NCBI RefSeq assembly: GCF_900156105.1 | Contig: NZ_FTMS01000002.1 | Coordinates: 186,001-250,000, forward strand | Direction of reading: 5' to 3' | DNA: 64,000 nt | DNA from: Alkalispirochaeta americana | GTDB lineage: Bacteria > Spirochaetota > Spirochaetia > DSM-27196 > Alkalispirochaetaceae | In this document: piece after piece, positions 1-8,820 of the stretch | Numbering within the stretch: the first letter of the stretch is position 1 | How the letters are laid out: each line of letters begins with the position of its first letter | Position numbers and translations under genes: made by a program | The notes under the pieces: generated by a model | The model's database searches: none | What the model was told of the DNA's origin: nothing | What the model saw: the letters and a program-made list of their open reading frames with translations, nothing else

Positions 1-213
1 CATGATCGAGGCATGCTGGATCGAGTGGTTGTCACCGATTCTGTTGATGTGCCTGTCGAGATGCAGGGAGCGATGCCCTTTCTTGAAGTGGTTTCATCGG
101 CGCGTTTGAGTGCAGAAATCATCATGCATCTTCACGAAGAGCAATCACTTTCTCCCTTTTTCGATACCTTTGATCCCAGACACTACCTCTCGAACCTGAA
201 GCTTTTTCTCTAG
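1..213 (+). CDS. prs: Ribose-phosphate pyrophosphokinase (PRPP synthetase), C-terminal fragment cut by the window edge
   Basis: The first 70 codons are open in frame 1 from base 1 to a TAG stop at 211-213, so the gene begins upstream of the window. The visible part reads VVVTDSV, then a short linker, then FLEVVSSARLSAEII and an ending close to SLSPFFD. This matches the end of PRPP synthetases, where the last beta strand with its TD motif is followed by a helix and the S-x-S-x-LF signature. The enzyme makes PRPP from ribose 5-phosphate and ATP for nucleotide, histidine and NAD synthesis. A tail of about 15 residues follows the usual end. The catalytic and PRPP-binding loops lie outside the window, so the call rests on the C-terminus only. 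Confidence 0.65.
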   Translation, partial: HDRGMLDRVVVTDSVDVPVEMQGAMPFLEVVSSARLSAEIIMHLHEEQSLSPFFDTFDPRHYLSNLKLFL

Positions 214-301
214 GTCCTCCCGGAGATTGTTCCTGTCTTGAAGTAACGGGGCGTCGAGATACCCGGCGGTGTGCGATTACCCTTCGTGGAAGACGGCGTG
301 A

Positions 302-754
302 TCAGGCAGAGAACTTCTCGGCGCTGTCGATCATGATCGTCACGGGGCCATCGTTGACAAGCTCCACCTCCATGACTTGACCAAAGGCCCCTGTTTCAAC
401 GGGAACGAACCGGGAAAGCTGGCTTCTAATCTCCTGATAGAGAGTTTCTGCCCGGATCGGCTCAGCTGCCTCGTGAAATCCTGGCCGCCGCCCTTTCTTG
501 ATTGATCCGTACAGCGTAAATTGGGAAACCAGCAGAATAGATCCTCCCACGTCAAGAACAGAGCGGTTCATCTTTCCCTGGTCATCATCGAAGATTCGAA
601 GGTGCAGAATTTTTTCTGCCGTGTAGCGAAGTTCTTGATCCGTATCGGACGAGGCGACACCCAACAGAACCAGCAAACCCTGGTTTATTTCTCCTGTGAC
701 GATCCCGCCGGAAGATACCGAGGCCCGAGAGACCCGTTGAAGCAAGGCCCGCAT
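302..754 (-). CDS. dtd: D-aminoacyl-tRNA deacylase
   Basis: This 150-residue protein is full length for the DTD family. It starts MRALLQRVSRASV, has the adenine-pocket motif SQFTLYG near residue 80 and the second signature NDGPVTIMID near the C-terminus. DTD hydrolyses D-amino acids (and misplaced glycine) from tRNA in the cytoplasm, a chiral proofreading step. The start ATG at 754-752 overlaps the stop of the upstream TPR gene in a TGATG arrangement, so the two are probably translationally coupled. It is the last gene of the rpe-TPR-TPR-dtd group and converges on prs, with only about 90 bases between them and no clear hairpin. Confidence 0.95.
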   Translation of the reverse strand: MRALLQRVSRASVSSGGIVTGEINQGLLVLLGVASSDTDQELRYTAEKILHLRIFDDDQGKMNRSVLDVGGSILLVSQFTLYGSIKKGRRPGFHEAAEPIRAETLYQEIRSQLSRFVPVETGAFGQVMEVELVNDGPVTIMIDSAEKFSA

Positions 755-1860
755 CAGGACGCGGTCTCCCGGGGAGAGAGGATCCTGATTGATGAGGCCT
801 GGGCGTGAAAGGATCCATCAGGCTTGACCGAGAGAAGCGCGATCATTTCCACGGCGGCGTTGTTTTCCAGGAGCACTGCAAAATCCAGAGAGACCGGAAC
901 TATTCCCTCCAGGACCTGGCCCGTGTGGTATCCCACCAGGAGGTCGAAGGTGATGAGAGACTCCCCAATATGAAGGTTTGCAACCCGGCCCTGCCAGCGA
1001 ACGTAGACCTGGTCGTGCAATCGAGGATCCCGGGCTGCCTCGGTATACGAGAAGCCGTCCTGAAAGGTAGAAAAATCCGGTCTTTGCAGATAGTCCCGAA
1101 TCGTTGCTGCCCGGGCTTTTATTCCGGGAGCTGCGTTGGACGCTGCAATGCGGTTCAATTCTTTTCTCACCAGGTTATCGCGCCCTTTTTGGAAGAGATC
1201 CCCTACCCGCCGAAAAAGCGCCTCCACTTCCTGTGGCGTAAGATCAAATCGGGCCTCGCTGGCCGAGATATCAATGAGTTGATCCGGGGCGTGTCCCGAA
1301 ATACGCACCAGCTCAGATCCGGCTCGAGGCTCGGGAGCAGCAAAAAACTGCTGGGGTATTCCCTGAGAAAAGGCTGCTGCTACCAGAACAGCCAGGGCAG
1401 TTGCAAGCAGAACCGGGAAAAAAGCTGCTGGCAGCGCTATGGGCCGACGGGGCAGAATCTTCTGTATCCGGCGATCTTCAAACCATTGAAGGACATCATC
1501 GGGGTCTTCCATGGTTCGCAGCCACTGGAGGGCCCGTTGCCCCCGGCGGTTATGGGGGTCGAGGTCGATCAAGTCCAGATAGGTCCGCAAGGCCTGGTCC
1601 GTTTGTCGCCGGCGAAGAAGGATCGCTCCAAGTCCAAGGAGGCCTTCGGGATCTTCCTCTATATCGAGTGCCCGCTGCACGTACGAGAAGGCTCCTGCGT
1701 AATCACCGGTATACAGACAGCTCATGCCCAGGAGATAGTAGTAGCGGTAGTTATTCCGGTACAGAAAGACCTGCGACTCCAGCAACGTAATCACCTGGGC
1801 ATAGCGACGCCGGCGATACAGACGTTGTGCAACATCGAGATTTTTGGTAGAGCGCTTCAC
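754..1860 (-). CDS. TPR protein with one transmembrane helix
   Basis: The 368-residue product has TPR-like helix pairs in residues 5-115, where tyrosine-rich segments such as YYYLLGMSCLYTGDY carry the repeat pattern. A hydrophobic helix at about residues 143-164 follows, then a C-terminal region of some 200 residues with no family I recognise. The topology suggests a cytoplasmic TPR domain tethered to the inner membrane with a periplasmic C-terminal domain. The start is GTG at 1860, preceded by a strong GGGAGGG ribosome-binding site. It lies 33 bases after the secreted TPR protein and overlaps dtd by one base. TPR domains bind proteins, but the partner cannot be read from the sequence. Confidence 0.7.
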   Translation of the reverse strand: MKRSTKNLDVAQRLYRRRRYAQVITLLESQVFLYRNNYRYYYLLGMSCLYTGDYAGAFSYVQRALDIEEDPEGLLGLGAILLRRRQTDQALRTYLDLIDLDPHNRRGQRALQWLRTMEDPDDVLQWFEDRRIQKILPRRPIALPAAFFPVLLATALAVLVAAAFSQGIPQQFFAAPEPRAGSELVRISGHAPDQLIDISASEARFDLTPQEVEALFRRVGDLFQKGRDNLVRKELNRIAASNAAPGIKARAATIRDYLQRPDFSTFQDGFSYTEAARDPRLHDQVYVRWQGRVANLHIGESLITFDLLVGYHTGQVLEGIVPVSLDFAVLLENNAAVEMIALLSVKPDGSFHAQASSIRILSPRETAS

Positions 1861-1893
1861 GAAGCCCTCCCGGGAAACGCCGCTACCACTCCT

Positions 1894-2739
1894 TTAGCGG
1901 GGCCGGGCAGTCTCGGAGCGCAACGTAGTAAGCTGCTCTTCCAAGCGACGAATTCGGGCATCACGACTGCGAAGGGTCTCCTGGAGCACCTGGATATCGG
2001 TGTTAAGGCGAAGCAACTCCTCCTGAAGATCGGCATCCGCTGCGTTTTGCAGGCGCCGTCGGTACGATGCCAGGGCGTCACGGTACGCAGACTCCTGTCG
2101 TTGAAACTCATCCACTGCACGCAGATACTCCTCATGACTCCACCGAAGCAGCTCCAGCAATTCGTGCTCCCGGAAGGTCAGTTCGATCACGGCGATCCGG
2201 TAGCGGGCTGCCTCCACACGGAAGCTTCTGGGGTGATCCCGAAGCACGGTCTGAAAGATGCGGCGAGCTTCGTCAAGGCGCCCCAGATTAAATAACGCTT
2301 CTCCCGTCCAATATACCGCATTTGCGACAAAGGGAGAATCAGGGTGGCGGTCCATGAAGCGCCCCAGAGCCTGAATAGCCTCATCGAAGTGGTCTTGCAA
2401 AAAAAGAAGCCTTCCCTGCTGGTACCGTGCTTCCGCTGCCATGGCATGACGGGGATAATGTTGCAGAAAATGCTCCAGATGTCGTTCAGCCTCCTCCAGC
2501 TGGTGCTTGGCCATGGTTGTTTTGGCGATCCAGAAATGAGCACTCGCTTCCAGGTCCTCATCATCAGTTGCCTTCAGGATCTCCTGAAAATGACGCTCTG
2601 CCAGAGAGAAACGACTGTTCCGAAAGGCCTCCAGGCCATCCTGGAAAGCTTCCTCCGCCGGAGAAAGAGAAAAGAGGGGTGCCGCTATCATAAAAAACAG
2701 GAGAGCAGCGGAAAAGAGGGGGCGTACTGACTGTTTCAT
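1894..2739 (-). CDS. Secreted TPR protein with C-terminal coiled coil (YbgF/BamD-like architecture)
   Basis: The 281-residue product begins with a signal peptide (MKQSVRPLFSAALLFFMIAA followed by a small-residue cleavage region). Four to five TPR units of the tol-pal/BamD type follow at residues 30-190, with typical lines such as AYWTGEALFNLGRLDEA-like helices and LRDHPRS turns. A charged, heptad-like tail at residues 210-280 probably forms a coiled coil. It is likely periplasmic and may scaffold an envelope complex. It resembles CpoB/YbgF in layout, but here the coiled coil is C-terminal rather than N-terminal, so I do not assign that name. It sits between rpe and the membrane TPR gene in the same orientation. 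Confidence 0.65.
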   Translation of the reverse strand: MKQSVRPLFSAALLFFMIAAPLFSLSPAEEAFQDGLEAFRNSRFSLAERHFQEILKATDDEDLEASAHFWIAKTTMAKHQLEEAERHLEHFLQHYPRHAMAAEARYQQGRLLFLQDHFDEAIQALGRFMDRHPDSPFVANAVYWTGEALFNLGRLDEARRIFQTVLRDHPRSFRVEAARYRIAVIELTFREHELLELLRWSHEEYLRAVDEFQRQESAYRDALASYRRRLQNAADADLQEELLRLNTDIQVLQETLRSRDARIRRLEEQLTTLRSETARPR

Positions 2740-2792
2740 CGTGATCGTTCTCCCGTCTTTATCTTCGGCTCCTTCTTTGCACAGGTTTAGCA

Positions 2793-2815
2793 GGGCCGAA
2801 GAAGTTGACCGGCCC
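2793..2815 (-). other. Hairpin in the rpe-TPR intergenic region
   Basis: GGGCCG at 2793-2798 pairs with CGGCCC at 2810-2815 across an 11-base loop. It lies between the rpe stop and the next start on the minus strand. No T-run follows, so it is not a typical terminator. It may be an mRNA processing or stability element, or may mean nothing. Confidence 0.3.
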
Positions 2816-2825
2816 TCTCGCCCTC

Positions 2826-3482
2826 CTACCTTCCGGAAAGATCCCTGAGATACTGGGCAGGATCAGGGGAATTGAAAAAAGCAGACCCCGACACCAGGAC
2901 GTCTGCCCCGGCCTCTCTCAGGGCTCGCGCGGTTTCACGGTTTACCCCGCCATCGACAGAGATTTTGAACGACAGGCCCCGGTCACTCCGGATCTGTGCT
3001 GCCTGAGCTACTTTTTCGATTCCCCGGGGGATGAGGGCCTGTCCTCCGAAACCGGGATTGACAGTCATGATCAGGAGCAGATCGATATCATCCAGGAGTT
3101 CCTCCGTAGCCCGGACAGGAGTCGACGGCACAATGGCCAGGCCAGGCCGAGCCCCATCCTGACGGATTGACTGGATAACCCGATGGACATGGACGGTTGA
3201 CTCCAGATGTACCGTGAGATAATCGGCTCCGGCAGCTATGAACTCGGCAATATACCGTTCAGGCTGGTTCACCATGAGATGAACATCCAGAGGCAGGGAG
3301 GTGCGGGCTCGGGTATCCTGAACCATCTTGGGGCCAAAGCTGATATTTGGAACAAAATCCCCATCCATTACATCCATGTGAATCCACTGAGCGCAAGCAT
3401 CTTCGATACGACGAAGCCCGCCTGCCACGTCCGCGAAATCCGCAGCGAGTATAGACGGTGCTGTAATGACAGAATTATTCAT
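2826..3482 (-). CDS. rpe: Ribulose-phosphate 3-epimerase
   Basis: The 218-residue product is a TIM-barrel epimerase that interconverts ribulose 5-phosphate and xylulose 5-phosphate in the pentose phosphate pathway. Family signatures are all present: APSILAADF near the start, the metal and catalytic segment IHMDVMDGDFVPN, the second metal histidine in DVHLMV, the phosphate-side MTVNPGFGGQ, and the second catalytic aspartate in SVDGGVN. The length matches the family. Transcription probably starts from the divergent region shared with the plus-strand TPR/Gre operon. The gene leads the minus-strand group that ends with dtd. Confidence 0.95.
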   Translation of the reverse strand: MNNSVITAPSILAADFADVAGGLRRIEDACAQWIHMDVMDGDFVPNISFGPKMVQDTRARTSLPLDVHLMVNQPERYIAEFIAAGADYLTVHLESTVHVHRVIQSIRQDGARPGLAIVPSTPVRATEELLDDIDLLLIMTVNPGFGGQALIPRGIEKVAQAAQIRSDRGLSFKISVDGGVNRETARALREAGADVLVSGSAFFNSPDPAQYLRDLSGR

Positions 3483-3496
3483 TCCCGTTATACTAT

Positions 3497-3524
3497 CTTA
3501 TATTGCGGTTCTTCGCAAATACAA
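3497..3524 (-). promoter_or_regulatory. Possible sigma-70 promoter for rpe
   Basis: On the minus strand, TTGTAT (3524-3519) and TATAAG (3502-3497) are separated by 16 bases and lie 14 bases ahead of the rpe start. An overlapping alternative, TTGCGA-17-TAGTAT, lies slightly downstream. Both leave very short leaders, so the exact start is uncertain. Confidence 0.35.
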
Positions 3525-3557
3525 GCGGGGCAAAAAGAAGCCCTGGAGGGGGGTTCG

Positions 3558-3585
3558 TTGACCTTTCCCGGAATAGTGATATAAT
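3558..3585 (+). promoter_or_regulatory. Sigma-70-type promoter for the TPR-Gre operon
   Basis: TTGACC at 3558-3563 and a perfect TATAAT at 3580-3585 are separated by 16 bases. Transcription would begin near 3592. This decides the start of the next gene: the in-frame ATG at 3584 overlaps the -10 box and cannot be on the transcript, which leaves the TTG at 3620. Confidence 0.75.
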
Positions 3586-3619
3586 GGGGCAAACGCAGTG
3601 TAGTAAGGACGCAAGCAGT

Positions 3620-4558
3620 TTGGAGAGTCATACCGAAGAGGTAACAGAATGTTTGCAGAGCGCTGCGGCCTGCATTGCAACACACCGACTGACGGAGGCG
3701 CTTGAGCGGCTTGACCAGGCCCTCTCGATCGACTTTGAGAACACCGAGGTGGTTGCATCGTTGAAATACACGAATTTCTGGAACGATCGCCACGAGCGGG
3801 TCCTTGCCTTGACGGATCCTTTTGAGCGGGGAGAGTACCTGCTTGCTCAGTGGGCTGTTTTTCTTGGATTTGTTCAACGAATTGGCCGGCCTGTGGAGTT
3901 CGTGATTAACGCTTTCCGGCAACACGTTTTCGGACAAGCCCTGGAGTTCTACCGGGAGGTCTACCGTGATGCTGCAAATCGTGATGCGGACCTGCTGGTG
4001 CGCATCGCGCGGTGCTACAAGGGAGCCGGGGATTACGACCGGGCCCGGAGGTTCCTGCAGGCTGCTACAGCGGAACGGCCGGAAGATGCGGAAATCCTTG
4101 CGGAACTGGCTGACGTCCTGGCCCTCGTCAACGAGACGGCGCCGGCGAAGGCTTTTTTTCGGGAGGCTTTTTTTGTTAATGCGCAGAAGATCGAGATCGC
4201 ACGACTTGAGTCAGAACTCATACGGCGGTTGGTTCGCGCGGTGGAGAAACGCGGAATTGAAGGGCCAGCCCTTCTCGAGTGGATTCCCGTCTACGGGTTT
4301 TTATTCGGCGTTCTCACCGTCAAACGGGAGCTTCGGTCTATCGAGTTCGGCCGCCTGAAGCAGTCGATCTACGAGCTGGAAAGGGAGCTGCGAGAAAATA
4401 CCGGTGAGGCGGATCTGATCCGACCTCGATTGATCAACCGTTACTTCTGGTTAATCGATCACTATGTGGCGGTAAAAGAATCGCAGGGGAAAGTAGAAGA
4501 AGTATTACTGAAAATACGGAGTGTCGATGCCAATGTCTACCACCAGTACAATGCCTGA
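3620..4558 (+). CDS. TPR-containing cytoplasmic protein paired with the Gre fusion
   Basis: The reading frame is open further upstream, but the promoter at 3558-3585 places the transcript start after every earlier ATG. The best start is TTG at 3620, ten bases after AAGGA (3605-3609), giving about 312 residues. The protein is mostly helical, with TPR-like units around the segments LLVRIARCYKGAGDYDRA and AEILAELADVLALV. A hydrophobic stretch (VYGFLFGVLTV) is followed by charged heptads near the C-terminus. I see no signal peptide or enzyme motif. It overlaps the next gene by about 30 bases, so the two are probably made together. A similar small gene precedes greA in Treponema as I recall, which suggests a shared function in transcription elongation or its regulation. 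Confidence 0.65.
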   Translation: MESHTEEVTECLQSAAACIATHRLTEALERLDQALSIDFENTEVVASLKYTNFWNDRHERVLALTDPFERGEYLLAQWAVFLGFVQRIGRPVEFVINAFRQHVFGQALEFYREVYRDAANRDADLLVRIARCYKGAGDYDRARRFLQAATAERPEDAEILAELADVLALVNETAPAKAFFREAFFVNAQKIEIARLESELIRRLVRAVEKRGIEGPALLEWIPVYGFLFGVLTVKRELRSIEFGRLKQSIYELERELRENTGEADLIRPRLINRYFWLIDHYVAVKESQGKVEEVLLKIRSVDANVYHQYNA

Positions 4559-7256
4559 TCTTATTCAGCAACTAAACGAACTTCTCAATCAGGAGAAGTG
4601 GACCCGGGCGACGCTCAACAATTATACCGTCGGCAACTTCACCGAGCTGGACGATATCATTGAGCAAATGCAGCAAAACGACCTTGAGGAGGAGGCTCGT
4701 GCCCTCTGCGAGGAACATTTGCAGCACACCAAAAATAGCATCATCGCCTTGTATATCGCAGGTGTCCTTGATACCTCGCGTCAGTCGGTAAACGATACCA
4801 ATCTGGTTATGCTGACCCAGATATTTCTGGATAACCACAAGTGGACCATCGTAGAGTTTCTCTGCAACCGCATTCTGGAGTTCGGAGAAAACCGCACGGC
4901 TCTTCGAATTTTGGCCGAGGTCTACCACGATGAAAACCAGACCGAGAAGCTTCACCAGACCTGGGAACGGTTGATCCTGATTGATTACGAAGAAGCTGAC
5001 ATTGTGCGGCGTCTGGCCGAACTGAAGGAAGAAGCCGGCGATCTTGAACAGGCAACAAGCTACTACAAGAAAGCTCTTCATCGGTATATAACGAAAAAAA
5101 ACTTCTCCAACGTAAAAGACATATGGCACCGGCTTGTTGTGCTCTCTCCCAATGAAACGGAGTTTTTCTACCACGCCGAAACCAAAATTGCGCGGCAGAT
5201 CAGTACCGACCGGGCGATACAGCTTCTGGAAGACCTCTACCCCCCCATGAAAGAAAGCGGGGACTGGCCCCGTGCCATTGAACTCCTCAAGCGCGTTCTG
5301 GGCTATGACCCCAAAAACCACTGGGCTCGCAAGGAGATCATCCATTGCTTTGAAGAACACTATAGCGATCACAGCAATCTGACCGAATACATCAGAATCA
5401 GCAACCTCCACCAAAGCTGGAGACCTGTTCACGAGGCCATTGCGGATTTCGAGAAGCATATTGCTTTTGACACAGGGAACTTTGTCTTCCACCGCAGCTG
5501 GGGGATAGGACGCATTCGCGAGATCAAGGGTGACGATATCACTATCGATTTTGCCAAGAAGCGGGGACACCGAATGTCCCTGAAAATGGCGGTGAATGCC
5601 CTGGATGTCTTGCCCAAGGAGCACATCTGGGTTCTCCGTGCGGTCTGGAAGCGGGACAAGCTAAAGAATCTGGTGAAAAAGAACCCCGTATGGGCTCTTA
5701 AAACAGTCATCAGGAGTCTGGGAAACGCCGCCGATATCAAGCGAATAAAGGCAGAGCTGGTTCCCTCCATCCTGAGCCCCGGGGAATGGACCTCCTGGAG
5801 CACCAAAGCACGGGAGGAGTTGCGAACAAACCCCGACTTTGGAATGCTGCCGGATAAGGCCGATCATTTCACCGTCCGGGATCAACCTGTATCGTTCGAG
5901 GAAAAGACCTACAACAAGTTTAAAGGCGACAAGACCTTCTTTGACCGGGTGCGGACTCTGGAAGAGTTTCTGGCCTACGTCGATGAAGAGGGGGCCGAAG
6001 GGCTCGACAGTGAGTTTTTCCGTGAAATGTTTGACTATTTCGCTGCCACCATTCGGTCCAGCGGCAGTTCCAACGAGTACAGCATCTCATCGCTGATCGT
6101 TCTCACGGATCTGGTTACAAAATACCCCTTCCTTCAGCAGGATCTGGAGCTTGATTTTCTCTCGGCCTACGAGCAAATAGAGAACGTCGAAGAGGTGTTC
6201 TCCCGAATTGAATCGACGGGGCTGAAAAAGCGCTTCCTGGGGCATCTTCGGGCTGTGGACAACAACTGGGCTGAGGTTTATGCAAAGCTGCTCCCCTACT
6301 ACCTGAGTCGCGAAGTCCTGCTTGAACTTGAGCGACACGGAAAACGATCCATCGTTCTGGATTTCTTCTCCCGGGTTTTTGAAAACTATCGAAGCATGCG
6401 AGAAACTTTTGTGTGGCTGGTCCGCCACTGCGGTGATGACCCCTGGTTTGAAGAAATGGGAGTTACACAAGAGAAGATTCTCCTTTCCATGATTCACCTC
6501 TACGATCTGACCTTTCGGGATATTGACAACCGCAAGGAAGTCAGCCTGAACCGGAAGATCAACAAGCAGATCCACTCCTTTCTCTTCCGGGACAAGCGGC
6601 TCTCTCGTTTCATAGACGAGTCTGACGAAGAATCAGTGTCGCGTATTTTCACCTTGATCGCCGATGTGAAGGACCTGGACCCCAAGATCAATATTGATCT
6701 GAAACAGAGAGTTCTGAACCGCTTTCCCGACTTCCACTTTTACGGTGAGGGAGAAATCGATCAGGCAGCAACACGGAAGGTTCTCTACTGCACGGTGGCG
6801 ATGCATGAGGCCAAGAAAGCCGAGTACAACCATCTTCAGCAGGTGGAAGTTCCCCAGAACTCGAAGGAGATCGAAGTTGCCCGCTCCTACGGAGACCTTA
6901 AAGAAAATGCCGAATACAAGGCAGCCATGGAGCGCCAGGACAGCCTGAACAACCGTGCGGCCCGGCTGAAGAGTGAACTGGAACAGGCTCGGGAAATCGA
7001 TCCTGCCGAGGTCAAGAACGACGAGATTTCCGTAGGAACCCATGTTCGGCTTCGGGATCTTCTGGAGGATACAGAGCTGGAGTACACCATCCTGGGTCCT
7101 TGGGAATCAGATCCGAACAGGAATGTTATCAGCTACCTCTCCCCTCTGGGGAATCGCCTTCTGCGGTCCAAGGCCGGCGATGAGCTGGACTTCGAGATCA
7201 ACGAGCGCCGCTACCACCTCCGGGTCGAGTCTATCGAGGTATCGGACCAGCTCTGA
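4527..7256 (+). CDS. greA: GreA/GreB-type transcription elongation factor with a ~750-residue N-terminal extension
   Basis: The C-terminal 160 residues form a Gre factor: a coiled-coil arm with the signature ARSYGDLKENAEYKAAMERQ, then the FKBP-like domain ending in ITILGPWES-like and SPLGNRLL strands. Gre factors enter the secondary channel of RNA polymerase and trigger cleavage of backtracked RNA. An ordinary GreA has about 158 residues. Here roughly 750 residues precede it, starting with TPR/HAT-like helical repeats (for example AEVYHDENQTEKLHQTWERL) and then a helical middle region with a KOW-like turn (FHRSWGIGRIREIKGDDI). ATG codons at 4527 and 4533 both fit the GGAG at 4518-4521. A later ATG at 4551 is also possible. 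The gene ends just before a strong terminator. Confidence 0.88.
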   Translation: MPMSTTSTMPDLIQQLNELLNQEKWTRATLNNYTVGNFTELDDIIEQMQQNDLEEEARALCEEHLQHTKNSIIALYIAGVLDTSRQSVNDTNLVMLTQIFLDNHKWTIVEFLCNRILEFGENRTALRILAEVYHDENQTEKLHQTWERLILIDYEEADIVRRLAELKEEAGDLEQATSYYKKALHRYITKKNFSNVKDIWHRLVVLSPNETEFFYHAETKIARQISTDRAIQLLEDLYPPMKESGDWPRAIELLKRVLGYDPKNHWARKEIIHCFEEHYSDHSNLTEYIRISNLHQSWRPVHEAIADFEKHIAFDTGNFVFHRSWGIGRIREIKGDDITIDFAKKRGHRMSLKMAVNALDVLPKEHIWVLRAVWKRDKLKNLVKKNPVWALKTVIRSLGNAADIKRIKAELVPSILSPGEWTSWSTKAREELRTNPDFGMLPDKADHFTVRDQPVSFEEKTYNKFKGDKTFFDRVRTLEEFLAYVDEEGAEGLDSEFFREMFDYFAATIRSSGSSNEYSISSLIVLTDLVTKYPFLQQDLELDFLSAYEQIENVEEVFSRIESTGLKKRFLGHLRAVDNNWAEVYAKLLPYYLSREVLLELERHGKRSIVLDFFSRVFENYRSMRETFVWLVRHCGDDPWFEEMGVTQEKILLSMIHLYDLTFRDIDNRKEVSLNRKINKQIHSFLFRDKRLSRFIDESDEESVSRIFTLIADVKDLDPKINIDLKQRVLNRFPDFHFYGEGEIDQAATRKVLYCTVAMHEAKKAEYNHLQQVEVPQNSKEIEVARSYGDLKENAEYKAAMERQDSLNNRAARLKSELEQAREIDPAEVKNDEISVGTHVRLRDLLEDTELEYTILGPWESDPNRNVISYLSPLGNRLLRSKAGDELDFEINERRYHLRVESIEVSDQL

Positions 7257-7275
7257 GATTATTGAGCGATTTTTC

Positions 7276-7356
7276 TCCGGGGAGAGAACTCCCCGGAATC
7301 TTGGAAAGTCCCCGGCAACGTATTCCAGCCAGGAATCGCTGTCGGGGATTTTTTTT
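7276..7356 (+). terminator. Rho-independent terminator after the Gre fusion, with an extra upstream hairpin
   Basis: TCCCCG at 7309-7314 pairs with CGGGGA at 7343-7348 and is followed by eight T residues (7349-7356). A nested hairpin, ATTCC/GGAAT (7322-7336), fills the loop. Upstream, TCCGGGGAG/CTCCCCGGA (7276-7297) forms a perfect 9-bp stem with an AGAA loop but has no T-run. The stop codon of the convergent HEAT gene lies inside the T-run. Confidence 0.85.
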
Positions 7357-8782
7357 AGTCCAGACCGAGCTTGTTCAGGGCATTTTCGGCGGTGCGGCGA
7401 ACCAGGGGATGATTCCCTTCCCCTCTACGCTCTGTCAGCACCTCGGCGAACTGCCGAAGACCGCTCTCGCCTACGCCTCGCATCCCGTAGACCTGGATGA
7501 TCGGATTGGGGTGGTTCAGAAGCAGTTCCACCAGAGGGGCCAGGTCCCTGTCTGCTCCCTCCGAGACGGATCGCCCGATCCGATCGAGAATCCTGCTGTT
7601 TTCCCGTTCCCACTCCTTCTGGACGACTTCTTTCAGAACATCCATGGAGTCTTGAAGGTTTTTTCTGATCGCCAGGTCGGCGATGACACCTCGTTCTTCC
7701 TCGTTTCCCCGAGGGTCTTTCAGGCGGTTTAACAACAGTTCCCACCCCTGGGGATCGTTGAGTGCAGCGGCTGTCTGGAGTGCCTCAAGACGAACAGGTC
7801 GTTCAGGGTCCCGGCGGACCATAAAGAGCACCGCCGGAAGCGCCTCGGCCATGGAGCGCTCTGCCACCGTTTTCAGCGCAGCCAACCTAACCCTCCAGAA
7901 CTCATCCCGCAGGGTAGCCAAAAGGGCCTGGTCGGTTTCAGGGGTGTCAAAATTTGTCAGGGCGTTCACTGCGTAGGCCCGGGTAAGAGAATCAGGCGAG
8001 GAGAATTGCCGGAGGATGATTGGGATGGCCCGTTCATCTCCCAGCTTTCCCAAGGTGTCGATGGCAAATCGCTGGAGGACTGTGGTAGCTTCTTCGTCAT
8101 CCCCCAGGATATCGGCCACAAAGTCAAAGGCCCGGACATCGCCACGGGTTCCTATCTCTACCAGAACCTGGCCCTGGGCGTCCTCGGAAAGGCCCGGTTC
8201 CTGGTATAGATCGATCAAGTCTTCGATTGTTGTTCCTTCGGCGGTTGCATAGTATCGGATCGCTGCAACGGCCCGTGAGGGAGGCATCATCCTGCTTATC
8301 TCGATCAGAATATCCCGAACAGCTTGATCCGGTTCCGCCTTGATTTCCCGAAGGTATCCCAGGACCATTGTGATCAGCTCTGAAGAACGGTCGTAGTATT
8401 CCTGAATCAGTTGAAATCCCCGCTCCTCGCCTCCCGCAATCTGCAGTTGTCGCAGATAATCGACGGAACTTCGAAGAACGGCCGGATCATTGCTCGTCTC
8501 AAAAACGGCGAGCACGTCCGGAGCAAGTTCCTCCTCTCTGTTGCTGGTAAGAGTTGGTATCAGTTCTGCCACAGCCGAGTTAATACCAAAGCGCAGGGTT
8601 TCGCGCCACTCTTCTGCTTGGGAGATTGTGGGCGGCGCGGCCTCCTCCTCTTTCTGTTGTCGTTCTTCGTCGAAATCCTCACCAAGAAGAATAACGGGAA
8701 GAAACATAAAAACCACGACGATCCAGGCCGTCATGGTGAGTGGAAATGTAACGGGGCGAGTGTTGTTTTTTGAGGGAATCAC
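7355..8782 (-). CDS. HEAT-repeat protein with N-terminal membrane anchor or signal sequence
   Basis: The 475-residue product starts at GTG 8782 with a near-perfect AAGGAGG site upstream. A hydrophobic helix at residues 17-34 precedes an acidic, glutamate-rich linker. From about residue 60 to the end it is built of HEAT/PBS-lyase-type helical repeats, with clear units such as LGDERAIPIILRQF, RAYAVNALTNFDTPETDQAL and RLAALKTVAERS. It should sit on the periplasmic side of the inner membrane as a protein-binding solenoid. It is the last gene of the long rimP-to-murJ operon, 38 bases after murJ, which hints at an envelope role. No enzyme motif is visible. Confidence 0.7.
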   Translation of the reverse strand: MIPSKNNTRPVTFPLTMTAWIVVVFMFLPVILLGEDFDEERQQKEEEAAPPTISQAEEWRETLRFGINSAVAELIPTLTSNREEELAPDVLAVFETSNDPAVLRSSVDYLRQLQIAGGEERGFQLIQEYYDRSSELITMVLGYLREIKAEPDQAVRDILIEISRMMPPSRAVAAIRYYATAEGTTIEDLIDLYQEPGLSEDAQGQVLVEIGTRGDVRAFDFVADILGDDEEATTVLQRFAIDTLGKLGDERAIPIILRQFSSPDSLTRAYAVNALTNFDTPETDQALLATLRDEFWRVRLAALKTVAERSMAEALPAVLFMVRRDPERPVRLEALQTAAALNDPQGWELLLNRLKDPRGNEEERGVIADLAIRKNLQDSMDVLKEVVQKEWERENSRILDRIGRSVSEGADRDLAPLVELLLNHPNPIIQVYGMRGVGESGLRQFAEVLTERRGEGNHPLVRRTAENALNKLGLD

Positions 8783-8820
8783 AAGACCTCCTTGAGATTA
8801 AACGAGTCCGTTGCTGTTCT

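Noticed and set aside
805-2295. Long open frame of 496 codons on the plus strand opposite the two TPR genes
   Set aside because: It is antisense to two genes with clear TPR patterns and a signal peptide, and its translation is low-complexity with no family resemblance.
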